Assembly (NCBI RefSeq): GCF_047730165.1
Contig: NZ_CP159834.1
Location: forward strand, 1,426,001-1,490,000
DNA from: Patiriisocius sp047730165
GTDB taxonomy: Bacteria; Bacteroidota; Bacteroidia; Flavobacteriales; Flavobacteriaceae
Direction of reading: 5' to 3'
DNA: 64,000 bases
Shown: positions 25,486 to 34,208 of the stretch, one piece after another
How positions within the stretch are numbered: position 1 is the stretch's first letter
Layout: each line of letters starts with the position of its first letter
Position numbers and translations under genes: made by a program
The notes under the pieces: generated by a model
Told to the model about the DNA's origin: nothing
The model's input: only the letters and a program-made list of their open reading frames with translations
Databases searched by the model: none

Positions 25486-27447
25486 ATGATAAGCAGAACC
25501 ACCATAGATAATGTTTTTGAAACCGCCCGAGTAGAGGAGGTTATTGGTGATTATGTGCAACTCAAAAAATCTGGAAGTAACTTTAAAGGGCTCAGTCCTT
25601 TTACAGACGAGCGGAGTCCTAGTTTTATGGTGTCACCAGTGAAGCAAATCTGGAAAGATTTTTCTAGTGGCAAAGGAGGGAATGTAGTGGCCTTTTTAAT
25701 GGAACACGAGCATTTTACGTATCCAGAAGCGATTAAGTACCTTGCCAAGAAATACGGGATCGAGATAGAAGAAACAGTGCAAACAGATGAGATGAAAGAG
25801 GCTGCAGATGAGCGGGAGAGTTTGTATTTGGTGAGCGAATTTGCAAAAGATTATTTTCATAACACGCTTCTTAATACAGATATAGGAAAGGCCATAGGTC
25901 ATTCTTATTTTAAAGAACGAGGTTTTACTGACGAAACGATAAAGACTTTTCAGCTTGGGTATTCCATGGATGAGTGGGAAGCATTTACCAGTCACGCGAT
26001 AAAAAAGGGATACAAGCTTGAGTTTTTAGAAAAAACAGGTTTGTCTATCGTCAAGGGAGAAAAGCAATTTGACCGTTTTAAGGGTAGAGTAATGTTCCCG
26101 ATACAAAGTATGAGTGGTCGTACTTTAGGATTTGGTGGGAGAATTTTAAAAACAGATAAAAAAGCAGCAAAATATTTAAACTCTCCAGAGAGCGATATTT
26201 ATCATAAGAGTAAGGTGCTTTATGGTATTTATCACGCGAAGCAGTCTATTGCAAAAGAAGACAATTGCTTTTTAGTGGAGGGGTATACAGATGTAATACA
26301 GTTTTATCAAAGTGGTGTAAAAAACGTGGTTTCTTCTTCTGGGACTGCTTTAACACCAGATCAAATACGACTAGTAAACAGGCTGACAAAAAACATTACG
26401 GTCCTTTTTGATGGAGATGCAGCGGGATTAAGAGCTTCTTTGAGAGGTGTAGATCTAATACTTGAGCAAGGGATGAATGTGCGTATCTGTACCTTCCCAG
26501 AAGGAGAGGACCCAGATAGTTTTGCAAAAAATAATACACTCGAACAACTCACCACATTTCTAGAAGAAAATGCCAAGGACTTTATATCTTTTAAAGCCTC
26601 CATACTCGCGGCAGATGCTAAGAATGACCCCTTAAAAAAAGCAGCGACTATTCGTGATATGGTCGAGAGTATTGCTAAAATTCCAGATGTAATAAAACGC
26701 GAAGTATACATACAAGAGTGTTCTCGCATTATGGACATTAGTGAAGAAGTCCTCTTTAATACACTAGCCCAAATTTTACAAAAGGTTCAAAGAGATGCAA
26801 ATAAGCAGAAACCAGATGCGCCAAAACCTTTTGACATAGTTTCAACGCCTAAGACAGCAGCTAAAAAAGTAGATATTCTTTGGGAACTAGAACGAAAGAT
26901 AATTGAGCTTTTACTATTGTATGGCGATGAAGAGGAAGAGTTTGAAGATTTACTTCTAGAAACAAATGAAGAGGGCGAGATTGGGCTGAAACCAGAAAAA
27001 GTAACCTCAAAAGTTTTCGAAAAAATATTTTTAGACTTGCAGGATGATGAAGTAGAGTTTGCTAATGAAGAATTTAAAGATGTGTATTATGATATTATTG
27101 CACATTTAAACCAGAAACAAGAAGTACAACTTACTACATTTTTGAATCAATTAGCGCCAGAAAAATCTGCTGCGATTTCTACCATTTTAATGGAAGATGA
27201 GAAGTATGTTTTACACGATTGGGAACGAAAAGAAATTTACGTTAGAAAAAAGAAACACGGAATCTCTCAAATGGTAAGCGAAACAATACTTAATTTACGA
27301 CGGCATCTTATTTCTCAAAAAATTGTGGAGCTTTCAACTAGTGTAAAGGAGAATGCTGGTACTGATACAAAAGAATTTTTGCAATCAATAATTGATTATC
27401 AAGGTTTAAAGTATGTACTTACAGAGAAACTAAGAAGAGTGCTATAA
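25486..27447 (+). CDS. dnaG: DNA primase DnaG with degenerate zinc-binding domain
   Basis: 653 residues. The N-terminal domain aligns with the CHC2 zinc domain (SNFKGLSPFTDERSPSFMVSP, then KDFSSGKGGNVVAF), but the four ligand positions Cys, His, Cys, Cys are Ser37, Thr40, Asp58 and Ser61. The TOPRIM core is intact: FLVEGYTDVIQFYQ (Glu) and ITVLFDGDAAG (DGD). A C-terminal helicase-binding region follows. DnaG makes RNA primers at the replication fork. The missing ligands appear lineage-typical from what I recall of flavobacterial homologues. The gene converges with the response-regulator gene, 19 bp apart. Confidence 0.95.
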   Translation: MISRTTIDNVFETARVEEVIGDYVQLKKSGSNFKGLSPFTDERSPSFMVSPVKQIWKDFSSGKGGNVVAFLMEHEHFTYPEAIKYLAKKYGIEIEETVQTDEMKEAADERESLYLVSEFAKDYFHNTLLNTDIGKAIGHSYFKERGFTDETIKTFQLGYSMDEWEAFTSHAIKKGYKLEFLEKTGLSIVKGEKQFDRFKGRVMFPIQSMSGRTLGFGGRILKTDKKAAKYLNSPESDIYHKSKVLYGIYHAKQSIAKEDNCFLVEGYTDVIQFYQSGVKNVVSSSGTALTPDQIRLVNRLTKNITVLFDGDAAGLRASLRGVDLILEQGMNVRICTFPEGEDPDSFAKNNTLEQLTTFLEENAKDFISFKASILAADAKNDPLKKAATIRDMVESIAKIPDVIKREVYIQECSRIMDISEEVLFNTLAQILQKVQRDANKQKPDAPKPFDIVSTPKTAAKKVDILWELERKIIELLLLYGDEEEEFEDLLLETNEEGEIGLKPEKVTSKVFEKIFLDLQDDEVEFANEEFKDVYYDIIAHLNQKQEVQLTTFLNQLAPEKSAAISTILMEDEKYVLHDWERKEIYVRKKKHGISQMVSETILNLRRHLISQKIVELSTSVKENAGTDTKEFLQSIIDYQGLKYVLTEKLRRVL

Positions 27448-27466
27448 TTGGTATTAGTAAATAGTA

Positions 27467-28099
27467 TTATCTAAATTGAAACATTCTAGACTGGTGAATA
27501 AGATCTGCTAGATTATCAACTTTAAGTTTTTTAAGTAAGCGTGTTTTATAAGTGCTTACGGTTTTTTCATTAATGTCTAAGGCATTTGCAATGTCCTTAT
27601 TGCGCTTTCCACTAGAAAGTAAGTTGAGTACTTCTATCTCACGAGATGATAATTTTTTATAGCGGCTTATAGCACTTGATTCACCTACGTTACGGCTGGT
27701 AAATGTTGAGGTAAGCTCACCGTTTAAGAAGATTCCTCCTTTTGCAACTTTCTTTAATGCTTTTAAAAATATTTTTGTAGATGCTGTTTTTGGCACATAC
27801 CCTGCGGCTCCTGTTTTTACAGAACGTAATGCGTATATTTCTTCTGGATGCACGGAATATATTAGCACTCTAGTGTTCGGGTAGTTTTCTTTAATGGTAC
27901 GTAGTGAATTGATCCCGTTTATTTGCGGCATATCAATCTCCATAATTAGAATATCTGGTGCGTTTTGATCTAATTGCTGATAAAGTTCTTCAGCATTTGA
28001 AGCTTTGCCCACTATTTGATAATCGTTCTTCTTTTTGAGCATGCAGGCGATGCCTTTTCTTACTACAGGATGATTATCTGCTACGAGGAGTGTTTTCAT
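27467..28099 (-). CDS. NarL/LuxR-type response regulator with Glu at the phospho-acceptor site
   Basis: 210 residues. A receiver domain (1-125) has the acidic pair D8-N9 and the conserved Lys in GYVPKTAS. The usual phospho-acceptor Asp before x-x-M-P is Glu54 (LIMEIDMPQING). A LuxR-type HTH follows (LSSREIEVLNLLSSGKRNKDIANAL, then EKTVSTYKTRLLKKL), about residues 145-205. No sensor kinase gene is adjacent. It may act independently of phosphorylation. Targets are unknown. Confidence 0.92.
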   Translation of the reverse strand: MKTLLVADNHPVVRKGIACMLKKKNDYQIVGKASNAEELYQQLDQNAPDILIMEIDMPQINGINSLRTIKENYPNTRVLIYSVHPEEIYALRSVKTGAAGYVPKTASTKIFLKALKKVAKGGIFLNGELTSTFTSRNVGESSAISRYKKLSSREIEVLNLLSSGKRNKDIANALDINEKTVSTYKTRLLKKLKVDNLADLIHQSRMFQFR

Positions 28100-28191
28100 A
28101 TTTGATGTCTTTCAACGCAAAAATAACGCTGTGAGGTAGTTATTTTTACTAACCAATAAATGGTATTTTTCCAAATCTAGTCATTATGATC

Positions 28192-28214
28192 AGTCTAAAA
28201 CTTCATTTTAGACT
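28192..28214. other. 9-bp inverted repeat between nadE and the response-regulator gene
   Basis: AGTCTAAAA pairs with TTTTAGACT across a 5-bp loop. It lies 22 bp after the nadE stop (minus strand) but has no T-run on that strand, so it could be a weak terminator or an operator for the response regulator gene. Confidence 0.35.
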
Positions 28215-28236
28215 AAAAGCAGGAAAATTCGTTCAA

Positions 28237-29034
28237 TTACAAACTATTCTTCATATGGGGCGGTATTTCACACACTGGGATGGGGTTCATTTTATGCTGG
28301 TTAACTCTATTAAGTCTAGAGTATAGTTCAAATACAGTTTTTTCACGTCCATTAAAGTCCTGACCGTTTTTTCCTACATGCTGCATTTCCATCGCCCATT
28401 CTAGTTCATCATAGCTCGCGCCTATCTGATCTTCGTCAGTACGGCTATCCCCAAAAAGGCCATCAGTTGGTTCGGCTTTCATAATAGAATCTGGCACTTT
28501 TAATACTTCGGCAATTTTATAGACCTCGCTTTTCATCAAATCTGCTATAGGGCTTATGTCTACGCCACCATCACCATATTTGGTGTAAAAACCAACGCCA
28601 AAATCTTCCACCTTATTTCCCGTTCCTGCTACCAGATATCTGTGTAGTCCAGCAAAATAGTAGAGTGTTGTCATTCTCAACCGGGCACGTGTATTAGCTA
28701 GCGATAAGTCTAAAAACTGATTATCGATTGTCAAAGGTGCTTGTTCTTTAAACGTTTCAAAAACGGGGGTAAGATCAACACTACAACTTGTAACATGAGC
28801 AAAACGTTTTTTGAGTTGGTCAATGTGCTCTTTGCCTCTTGCTACTTGGTTAGGACCTTGGTGTATGGGCATCTCAACACACAGTGTACGAAGTCCTGTG
28901 CTGGCACAAAGACTAGAAGTCACGGCGCTATCAACCCCGCCACTTACTCCTACTACAAAGCCGTCCATTTTTGCGTTTATTGCATAGCTTTTTAGCCAGT
29001 CTATAATATATTGCGTCACTTTTTCTTTTTGCAT
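28237..29034 (-). CDS. nadE: NH3-dependent NAD+ synthetase
   Basis: 265 residues. The PP-loop is VGVSGGVDSAVTSSL, followed by ANTRARLRMTTLYYFA and LVAGTGNKVEDFGVGFYTKYGDGG, the standard NadE core. There is no glutaminase (nitrilase) domain, so ammonia is the expected donor. It makes NAD+ from deamido-NAD+. It is divergent from gldB, a neighbourhood common in gliding Bacteroidota. Confidence 0.94.
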   Translation of the reverse strand: MQKEKVTQYIIDWLKSYAINAKMDGFVVGVSGGVDSAVTSSLCASTGLRTLCVEMPIHQGPNQVARGKEHIDQLKKRFAHVTSCSVDLTPVFETFKEQAPLTIDNQFLDLSLANTRARLRMTTLYYFAGLHRYLVAGTGNKVEDFGVGFYTKYGDGGVDISPIADLMKSEVYKIAEVLKVPDSIMKAEPTDGLFGDSRTDEDQIGASYDELEWAMEMQHVGKNGQDFNGREKTVFELYSRLNRVNQHKMNPIPVCEIPPHMKNSL

Positions 29035-29220
29035 CTTATTGTTTTTTTTGAAATATTATTGACTAGAGAAATGTCTTTTTTAAAAACTATTCAAGCTTTA
29101 ATTTCAATTTCTTACTATCCTTTTGACGAAAGCTTCCGTATTTCAATAATCCTGCTTCTTTAGGCTTACTTTCATCTCGATCTTTCTTCCTGCTTCTTTC
29201 TTCTTGCTTCTTTTTTGAAT

Positions 29221-29228
29221 TACCTTTG
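29221..29228 (+). promoter_or_regulatory. -7 box upstream of gldB
   Basis: TACCTTTG fits TAnnTTTG, 72 bp before the chosen gldB start. A pyrimidine-rich tract (about 29178-29216) lies directly upstream. Confidence 0.45.
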
Positions 29229-29300
29229 CAGTACAAATGTAACCGAAAAACAAAATTTATAAAAGTAAACGGCGTTAAACAGATGCTAAAGGTTGAAACT

Positions 29301-30263
29301 ATGAAAAAGTACTTATTTATTTTTTGTCTTTTATTTCTTATCGGCTGCGACGACGAGAATAAGGTGGGACGGGAAATCGCTCAGATTCCAATGGGACTAA
29401 CCATTACTCGTTTTGATGAGATTTTCGCGAAAGCGGAACTAAAAGACTTGCCACAACTAAAAAAAGACTATGCCTTATTTTTCCCAAAACAAGTACCAGA
29501 CAGCATCTGGGAACAGCGATTTTCAGATACCATTCAACGACAGTTGAATCAAGAAGTCGCAAAAGTATTTCCTGATGACACGAGTTTAGAAGAAACAATT
29601 CGGCCGTTATTTCAACATTTTAAATACTATTTCCCACGGTTTAAATCTCCTGTCATTTATACGGTTACAAGCGATGTAGATTATCAAAACAAGGTGATTG
29701 CTGCAGATAGTTTGATGGTGATTTCGTTAGACAATTACTTGGGCGCAGATCATTATTTTTATGAAGGGATTTCTAGTTTTATTTCACGAAATCTAAATCC
29801 ATCACAACTTGGGCCAGACATTGCAAATGTGTATGCAAGACAATTGAGTTCACCACCAAAAAATCGCACCTTTTTAGCACTCATGATTTACTATGGAAAG
29901 GCACTTTATCTAGCAGACCTTGTAACTCCATCGAGTTCAGATGCAGAAAAGATAGGCTACACAGAAGATCAAATGTTCTGGGCAAAAGATAATGAAATCT
30001 ATATGTGGCGTTATTTTATCGAGAAAGAATTACTCTATAGTACAGATGAAGAACTCCCCGCAAGATTTTTAAATCCTGCGCCATTTTCTAAATTCTACCT
30101 CGAGATTGACAACGATTCTCCAGGAGGATTAGGGCGTTATATGGGATGGCAAGTAGTGCGTTCTTATATGGAGCGCAATCCAGAGGTTACCATAGAAGAA
30201 CTACTTAAAAAACCGGCAGACGAAATTTACATAAAGTCTAATTACAAACCAAAAAAGAACTAA
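29301..30263 (+). CDS. gldB: Gliding motility lipoprotein GldB
   Basis: 320 residues from ATG 29301, chosen because it starts a lipoprotein signal (KKYLFIFCLLFLIGCDD, lipobox LIGC); the frame is open to 29226. The mature part has RFDEIFAKAEL, SLDNYLGADHYFY and, late, RYMGWQVVRSYMERNP, as in GldB. GldB is an essential lipoprotein of the gliding/T9SS machinery in Flavobacterium. Codons for IFAKAE contain a 17-bp repeat shared with 46501-46517. The stop overlaps the gldC start (TAATG). Confidence 0.92.
   Translation: MKKYLFIFCLLFLIGCDDENKVGREIAQIPMGLTITRFDEIFAKAELKDLPQLKKDYALFFPKQVPDSIWEQRFSDTIQRQLNQEVAKVFPDDTSLEETIRPLFQHFKYYFPRFKSPVIYTVTSDVDYQNKVIAADSLMVISLDNYLGADHYFYEGISSFISRNLNPSQLGPDIANVYARQLSSPPKNRTFLALMIYYGKALYLADLVTPSSSDAEKIGYTEDQMFWAKDNEIYMWRYFIEKELLYSTDEELPARFLNPAPFSKFYLEIDNDSPGGLGRYMGWQVVRSYMERNPEVTIEELLKKPADEIYIKSNYKPKKN
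29422..29438 (+). repeat. 17-bp repeat copy 1 (inside gldB)
   Basis: TTTTCGCGAAAGCGGAA, containing the perfect palindrome TTTCGCGAAA; identical to 46501-46517. Confidence 0.7.
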
Positions 30264-30604
30264 TGGCAAAGAACACTTCAGAAATTAAAATAGATGTCGC
30301 GCTAGACGAGAATAAAATACCTGAAAAACTAAAGTGGACAGCTACTGATGGCGGTATTTTGAATCAAGATACCAAAGCAATGATGCTCGCTGTTTGGGAT
30401 CACAAATCTCAAGAAGCCCTGCGCATAGACCTTTGGACAAAAGATATGCCATTGGACGAAATGAAGATCTTTTTTCACCAGACCTTAAGCGGAATGGCAG
30501 ATACTTTTTTTCGCGCTACAAATGACGAAAAAATGACAGATACTATGAAAGACTTTTGTGATTATTTTGCGGAGAAGCTAGAATTGAAAACTAAGAAGGA
30601 GTAA
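30263..30604 (+). CDS. gldC: Gliding motility protein GldC
   Basis: 113 residues, no signal peptide. It begins AKNTSEIKIDVALDENKIP, has KLKWTATDGG and KAMMLAVWDHKSQEALRIDL, then KDMPLDEMKIFFHQTL, matching GldC, a cytoplasmic gliding accessory protein. It is coupled to gldB and to the next gene (TAATG overlap on each side). Confidence 0.92.
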   Translation: MAKNTSEIKIDVALDENKIPEKLKWTATDGGILNQDTKAMMLAVWDHKSQEALRIDLWTKDMPLDEMKIFFHQTLSGMADTFFRATNDEKMTDTMKDFCDYFAEKLELKTKKE

Positions 30605-30975
30605 TGACTAATAAACTCATCTTTGTTTATAATGCAAACGCTGGAGCCGTAAATGGTCTCCTAGACAGCGTGCGTAAGATAGTGAGCCCTTCTAGCTATG
30701 AGTGTAGTCTGTGTAATATTACGCACGGTGTATTTACAGAAGGAAAGTTATGGGCAGAATTTAGAAAATCTTCTACTACAAAAATGGAGTTCCTGCATAA
30801 AGACGAGTTCTTAAAACAGTACCGTTCTAAGTGGTTGCCGGCGTATACATTTCCTATTGTACTAATAGCAGATGACAAAGGGCTTGGTGTTTTTATTGCT
30901 GCAGAAGAATTGAATGCCGTTACTTCTCAAGAAAAGTTGATTGAGTTGGTTTCAGGAAGAATACCCAGAATCTAA
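30604..30975 (+). CDS. Conserved hypothetical protein downstream of gldC
   Basis: 123 residues, soluble. It starts MTNKLIFVYNANAGAVNGLLDS, has a CSLCNITHG segment near residues 35-43, and an alpha/beta pattern. Similar proteins are common in Bacteroidota, but no function is known to me. It is coupled to gldC by a one-base overlap, so it is probably expressed with the gliding genes. Confidence 0.7.
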   Translation: MTNKLIFVYNANAGAVNGLLDSVRKIVSPSSYECSLCNITHGVFTEGKLWAEFRKSSTTKMEFLHKDEFLKQYRSKWLPAYTFPIVLIADDKGLGVFIAAEELNAVTSQEKLIELVSGRIPRI

Positions 30976-31035
30976 TGCCCTAAGTGCTCATGTGTTTTTA
31001 ATGTGCATACAGACAGAATAAGGTTTCAGGTTCTT

Positions 31036-31635
31036 CTAAAAATCTGCAGTATTCAACTCACCAATATAATTTAACAATTCATCACGCCCTTCATATTTAC
31101 TCGCCGAAGTCGTAAAACACCTTGGCATCTGCTCCCAAGTCTCTAGCATCTTTTCTTCGTATGCTTTTATGTTTCTTACAAGCGCGCCTGGTTTTAATTT
31201 ATCTGCTTTGGTAAACACGATATGAAATGGTACGCCATGTTCTCCTAAATATTGCATAAACTCTTGGTCAATAGGTTGCGGCTCGTGACGCGAATCTACC
31301 AACACAAAAGCGAGCACCAATTGCTCACGCTTCTCAAAATAATCTGTAATAAAACGCTGGAATGTTTTCTTTGCCTTTTTTGATACCCGTGCATATCCGT
31401 ATCCTGGTAAATCTACCAAGAACCAATTTTTATTAATCGTAAAGTGATTGATGAGCTGTGTCTTTCCTGGGCGTCCAGAAGTCTTGGCAAGATTTTTTTG
31501 ATCCACTAACATGTTGATCAATGAAGATTTCCCTACATTACTACGGCCTATAAAAGCATACTCAGGGAGTCTGTCCTTAGGGCATTTTGCAACTTCGCTG
31601 TTGCTCATTATAAATTCTGCAGATTTTATTTTCAT
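31036..31635 (-). CDS. engB: Ribosome-biogenesis GTPase EngB (YihA/YsxC)
   Basis: 199 residues from ATG 31635, preceded by GGAAGAGCCACC; the frame is open to 31662. G1 is GRSNVGKSSLI, then GKTQLINHF, G3 LVDLPGYGYARV, and G4 FTKADKL. EngB assists 50S subunit assembly. It converges with the gldB operon and lies downstream of the alpha/beta hydrolase gene on the same strand. Confidence 0.95.
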   Translation of the reverse strand: MKIKSAEFIMSNSEVAKCPKDRLPEYAFIGRSNVGKSSLINMLVDQKNLAKTSGRPGKTQLINHFTINKNWFLVDLPGYGYARVSKKAKKTFQRFITDYFEKREQLVLAFVLVDSRHEPQPIDQEFMQYLGEHGVPFHIVFTKADKLKPGALVRNIKAYEEKMLETWEQMPRCFTTSASKYEGRDELLNYIGELNTADF

Positions 31636-31708
31636 GGTGGCTCTTCCTTTTGCGGTTTGCAAAGGTATTTAGAATTTCGCTAGTATACTTAGAAACAGGA
31701 AACCCAGT

Positions 31709-32473
31709 TTAGAACTTTCGCTTCACTAACCAATCTATTAGAATCTCATTAAAACGATCTGGATGCTCCATCATAGCCGCGTGACCACATTTGTCTATCC
31801 AAAAGAGTTCGCTGTCTGGTAGTAATTCGTTAAATTCTTTACCTACGTTAGGAGGCGTTACGGTGTCGTTTTTACCCCAAATGATGCACGTTGGTGTATT
31901 AATCTCTGGTAAATCTTTTGCCATATTATGACGAATGGCACTTTTTGCGATAGACAGCGTACGGATTAATTTGGTTCGATCATTCACCGTATCATATACA
32001 TCTTCCACTAATTCTGGAGTGGCAATTTTAGGGTCGTAAAAAACATTTTCTGTCTTTTTTCTAATGTAATCTTTATCTCCTCGTTTTGGATAACTCTCAC
32101 CCATTGCGCTTTCGTAAAGTCCGCTACTTCCTGTGATTACTAATGTTTTTACATATTCGGGATACATTTTTGTGAAAAGCAAGCCTATGTGTCCACCCAA
32201 AGAATTCCCTACAAGAATTACTTCTTTAAATTTTTTATGATCTATAAATTCCTTGAGGTATTTGGCAAATTGCTTCACATTAGTTTTCAGAAGAGGAAGT
32301 GAATACAGAGGCAATTCTGGGAGTAATACTTTATAGCCTTTTTCTGGAAAAAAGTTTGTCATTCCATCAAAGTTGCTCAATCCACCCATAAGACCATGTA
32401 GTATGATAATAGGAGTCCCATCTCCAGCCTCTACGTAGTTAAATTTCCCTTCAGTCTTAAGTTGGTTTTCCAT
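31709..32473 (-). CDS. Alpha/beta hydrolase
   Basis: 254 residues from ATG 32473 (MENQLKTEGKFNYVE); an upstream in-frame start at 32518 would add 15 hydrophobic residues. The oxyanion region is ILHGLMGGLSNF, the nucleophile elbow VGNSLGGHIG, the acid near IWGKNDTVTPP, and the His in DKCGHAAMMEHP. It is a cytosolic hydrolase of the alpha/beta fold; the substrate is unknown. It is probably co-transcribed with engB. Confidence 0.88.
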   Translation of the reverse strand: MENQLKTEGKFNYVEAGDGTPIIILHGLMGGLSNFDGMTNFFPEKGYKVLLPELPLYSLPLLKTNVKQFAKYLKEFIDHKKFKEVILVGNSLGGHIGLLFTKMYPEYVKTLVITGSSGLYESAMGESYPKRGDKDYIRKKTENVFYDPKIATPELVEDVYDTVNDRTKLIRTLSIAKSAIRHNMAKDLPEINTPTCIIWGKNDTVTPPNVGKEFNELLPDSELFWIDKCGHAAMMEHPDRFNEILIDWLVKRKF

Positions 32474-32678
32474 AAATGAGGATAGTATTAGAGACAAAAA
32501 TACACTTTTTTTACTCAAAAGGTATCCTTCTCCTTGCTTCGGAAATATTAAATATTTAGAGCCTTTTTAAACATTCACAAACGTATTGTTAAAAACACGT
32601 TAACTCTTTTGATGGTCAATACTTTGGGTTCAAGATAGCGTGCGTCAGCCGGTTTCAGGGATGAAACTTATTAACAAA

Positions 32679-32707
32679 GTGGTAAAAGGTGGGAAAAAGT
32701 GGGAAAT
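32679..32707 (+). promoter_or_regulatory. MraZ-box triple repeat in the dcw promoter
   Basis: Three copies of GTGGkAAA start at 32679, 32689 and 32699, i.e. a 10-bp period. This is the known MraZ binding pattern (GTGGGA repeats). They sit just upstream of a -7 box at 32714-32721, so MraZ binding would block the promoter of its own operon. Confidence 0.85.
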
Positions 32708-32713
32708 AATATC

Positions 32714-32721
32714 TAGATTTG
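32714..32721 (+). promoter_or_regulatory. -7 box of the dcw operon
   Basis: TAGATTTG fits TAnnTTTG, 7 bp after the last MraZ box and 51 bp before the mraZ ATG. Confidence 0.6.
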
Positions 32722-32772
32722 TTCTTTACTGAGGCCCAATATTTCGGGTTTAAAAATTTTCAGAAACAATTC

Positions 32773-33243
32773 ATGCTCAACTTAATAGGGACATACGAGT
32801 GCAAGGCTGATGCAAAGGGAAGGCTAATGATGCCGTCCTCTTTGAAGAAGCAGTTGACTCCAGCAATGACACAAGGTTTTGTGATCAAGCGTGCTGTGTT
32901 CCAGCCGTGTCTGGAATTGTACCCAATGGAAGAGTGGAATCGACTGATGGAAAAAATGAACAAGCTCAACCGTTTTAATCGTAAGAATGTAGATTTCATT
33001 CGTCGTTTTACAGCAGGGGTAAAGACCGTAGAGCTTGATACTACTGGGAGATTAAATGTGCCTAAAGACCTTGCTTGTTTTGCGGGAATTACAAAAGAAG
33101 TTGTGGTTTCTTCTGCGATAAACATTGTAGAGATTTGGGATAAAGATAAATACGAACAAGCCATTGATGATGCTGCAAACGATTTTGCAGATCTAGCTGA
33201 AGAGGTAATGGGTGATGCAAACGACACAGATGGAATATCATAA
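32773..33243 (+). CDS. mraZ: Transcriptional regulator MraZ
   Basis: 156 residues from ATG 32773 (MLNLIGTYECKADAKGRLMMP). The frame runs open to 32719 but upstream codons do not match the family. Two AbrB-like DxxGR repeats are visible: DAKGRLMMPSSL and DTTGRLNVPKDL. MraZ forms a ring, binds GTGGGA repeats and represses the dcw operon. It overlaps rsmH by 14 bp. Confidence 0.96.
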   Translation: MLNLIGTYECKADAKGRLMMPSSLKKQLTPAMTQGFVIKRAVFQPCLELYPMEEWNRLMEKMNKLNRFNRKNVDFIRRFTAGVKTVELDTTGRLNVPKDLACFAGITKEVVVSSAINIVEIWDKDKYEQAIDDAANDFADLAEEVMGDANDTDGIS

Positions 33244-34126
33244 TCCAGTTTTATTAATGCCCACTGTGGATGGTCTCGCGATCAAACCAGACGGGGTTTA
33301 CGTGGATGTCACTTTTGGAGGTGGCGGTCACGCAAGAGAGATTTTAAAACGATTAGGGCCTAAGGGGAAACTCATCGCCTTTGATCAGGATAAAGATGCG
33401 TTGGAAAATGCGATTGATGATTCTCGATTTATATTGGTAAATGAAAACTTCAGATTCTTAAAACGTTTTTTACGTTTTCACGGACATAAAGAAGTCGATG
33501 GAATTTTAGGAGATTTTGGAGTATCGTCACATCAATTTGATGTCGCAGAACGTGGTTTTTCCACGCGCTTTGAGGCAGAACTAGATATGAGAATGGATCA
33601 GGGAAGCGCTTTTTCTGCTTACGATGTGGTCAATAATTATGACGAGTCTCAACTCGCATCTGTCTTATTTCAATATGGTGAGTTAAGAGCATCAAAAGCA
33701 ATGGCGAGAGTGATTTGTGAGGCGAGAGAAAAAGAGCCAATTAAAACAAGTGAGCAATTAAAAGAAACGATGGGAAGGTTTTTGCCAAAACATCGCGAGC
33801 ATAAAATCTTAGCCCAAATATATCAAGCCATTCGTATCGAGGTGAACCAAGAGCTTGAAGTAATTAAGGAGTTTTTACAACAGGCTTTAGAAGTGTTAAA
33901 GCCGGATGGGAGGTTAAGTTTGATAAGTTATCATAGTCTTGAGGATAGACTGGTAAAAAGATTTATGCGTAACGGTATGTTTGAAGGAGAGCCGGAGAAA
34001 GATATGTTTGGTCGCGTAGAGGTGCCAATGAAGCCTGTTGGAAAATTTATTATTCCTGACGCTGCAGAGATTAAAGAAAACAATCGTGCAAGAAGTGCGA
34101 AGCTTCGGGTCGCTAAAAAATTATGA
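33230..34126 (+). CDS. rsmH: 16S rRNA (cytosine1402-N4)-methyltransferase
   Basis: 298 residues from ATG 33230 (MEYHNPVLLMPTVDGL), the family's usual start; it overlaps mraZ. The SAM motif is DVTFGGGGHAREIL, then FDQDKDAL, GDFGVSSHQFD, RGFSTRFEAELDMRMD and ISYHSLEDRLVK. It methylates C1402 in the 30S P-site. It is in its standard dcw place. Confidence 0.97.
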   Translation: MEYHNPVLLMPTVDGLAIKPDGVYVDVTFGGGGHAREILKRLGPKGKLIAFDQDKDALENAIDDSRFILVNENFRFLKRFLRFHGHKEVDGILGDFGVSSHQFDVAERGFSTRFEAELDMRMDQGSAFSAYDVVNNYDESQLASVLFQYGELRASKAMARVICEAREKEPIKTSEQLKETMGRFLPKHREHKILAQIYQAIRIEVNQELEVIKEFLQQALEVLKPDGRLSLISYHSLEDRLVKRFMRNGMFEGEPEKDMFGRVEVPMKPVGKFIIPDAAEIKENNRARSAKLRVAKKL

Positions 34127-34208
34127 ATTGTGCGATGACAATTTTTAAACGAAGAGAAATGAAGAAGTTCAATATTTCATTTTCTTCCTTCTTAAATAAG
34201 TTAGAGGA

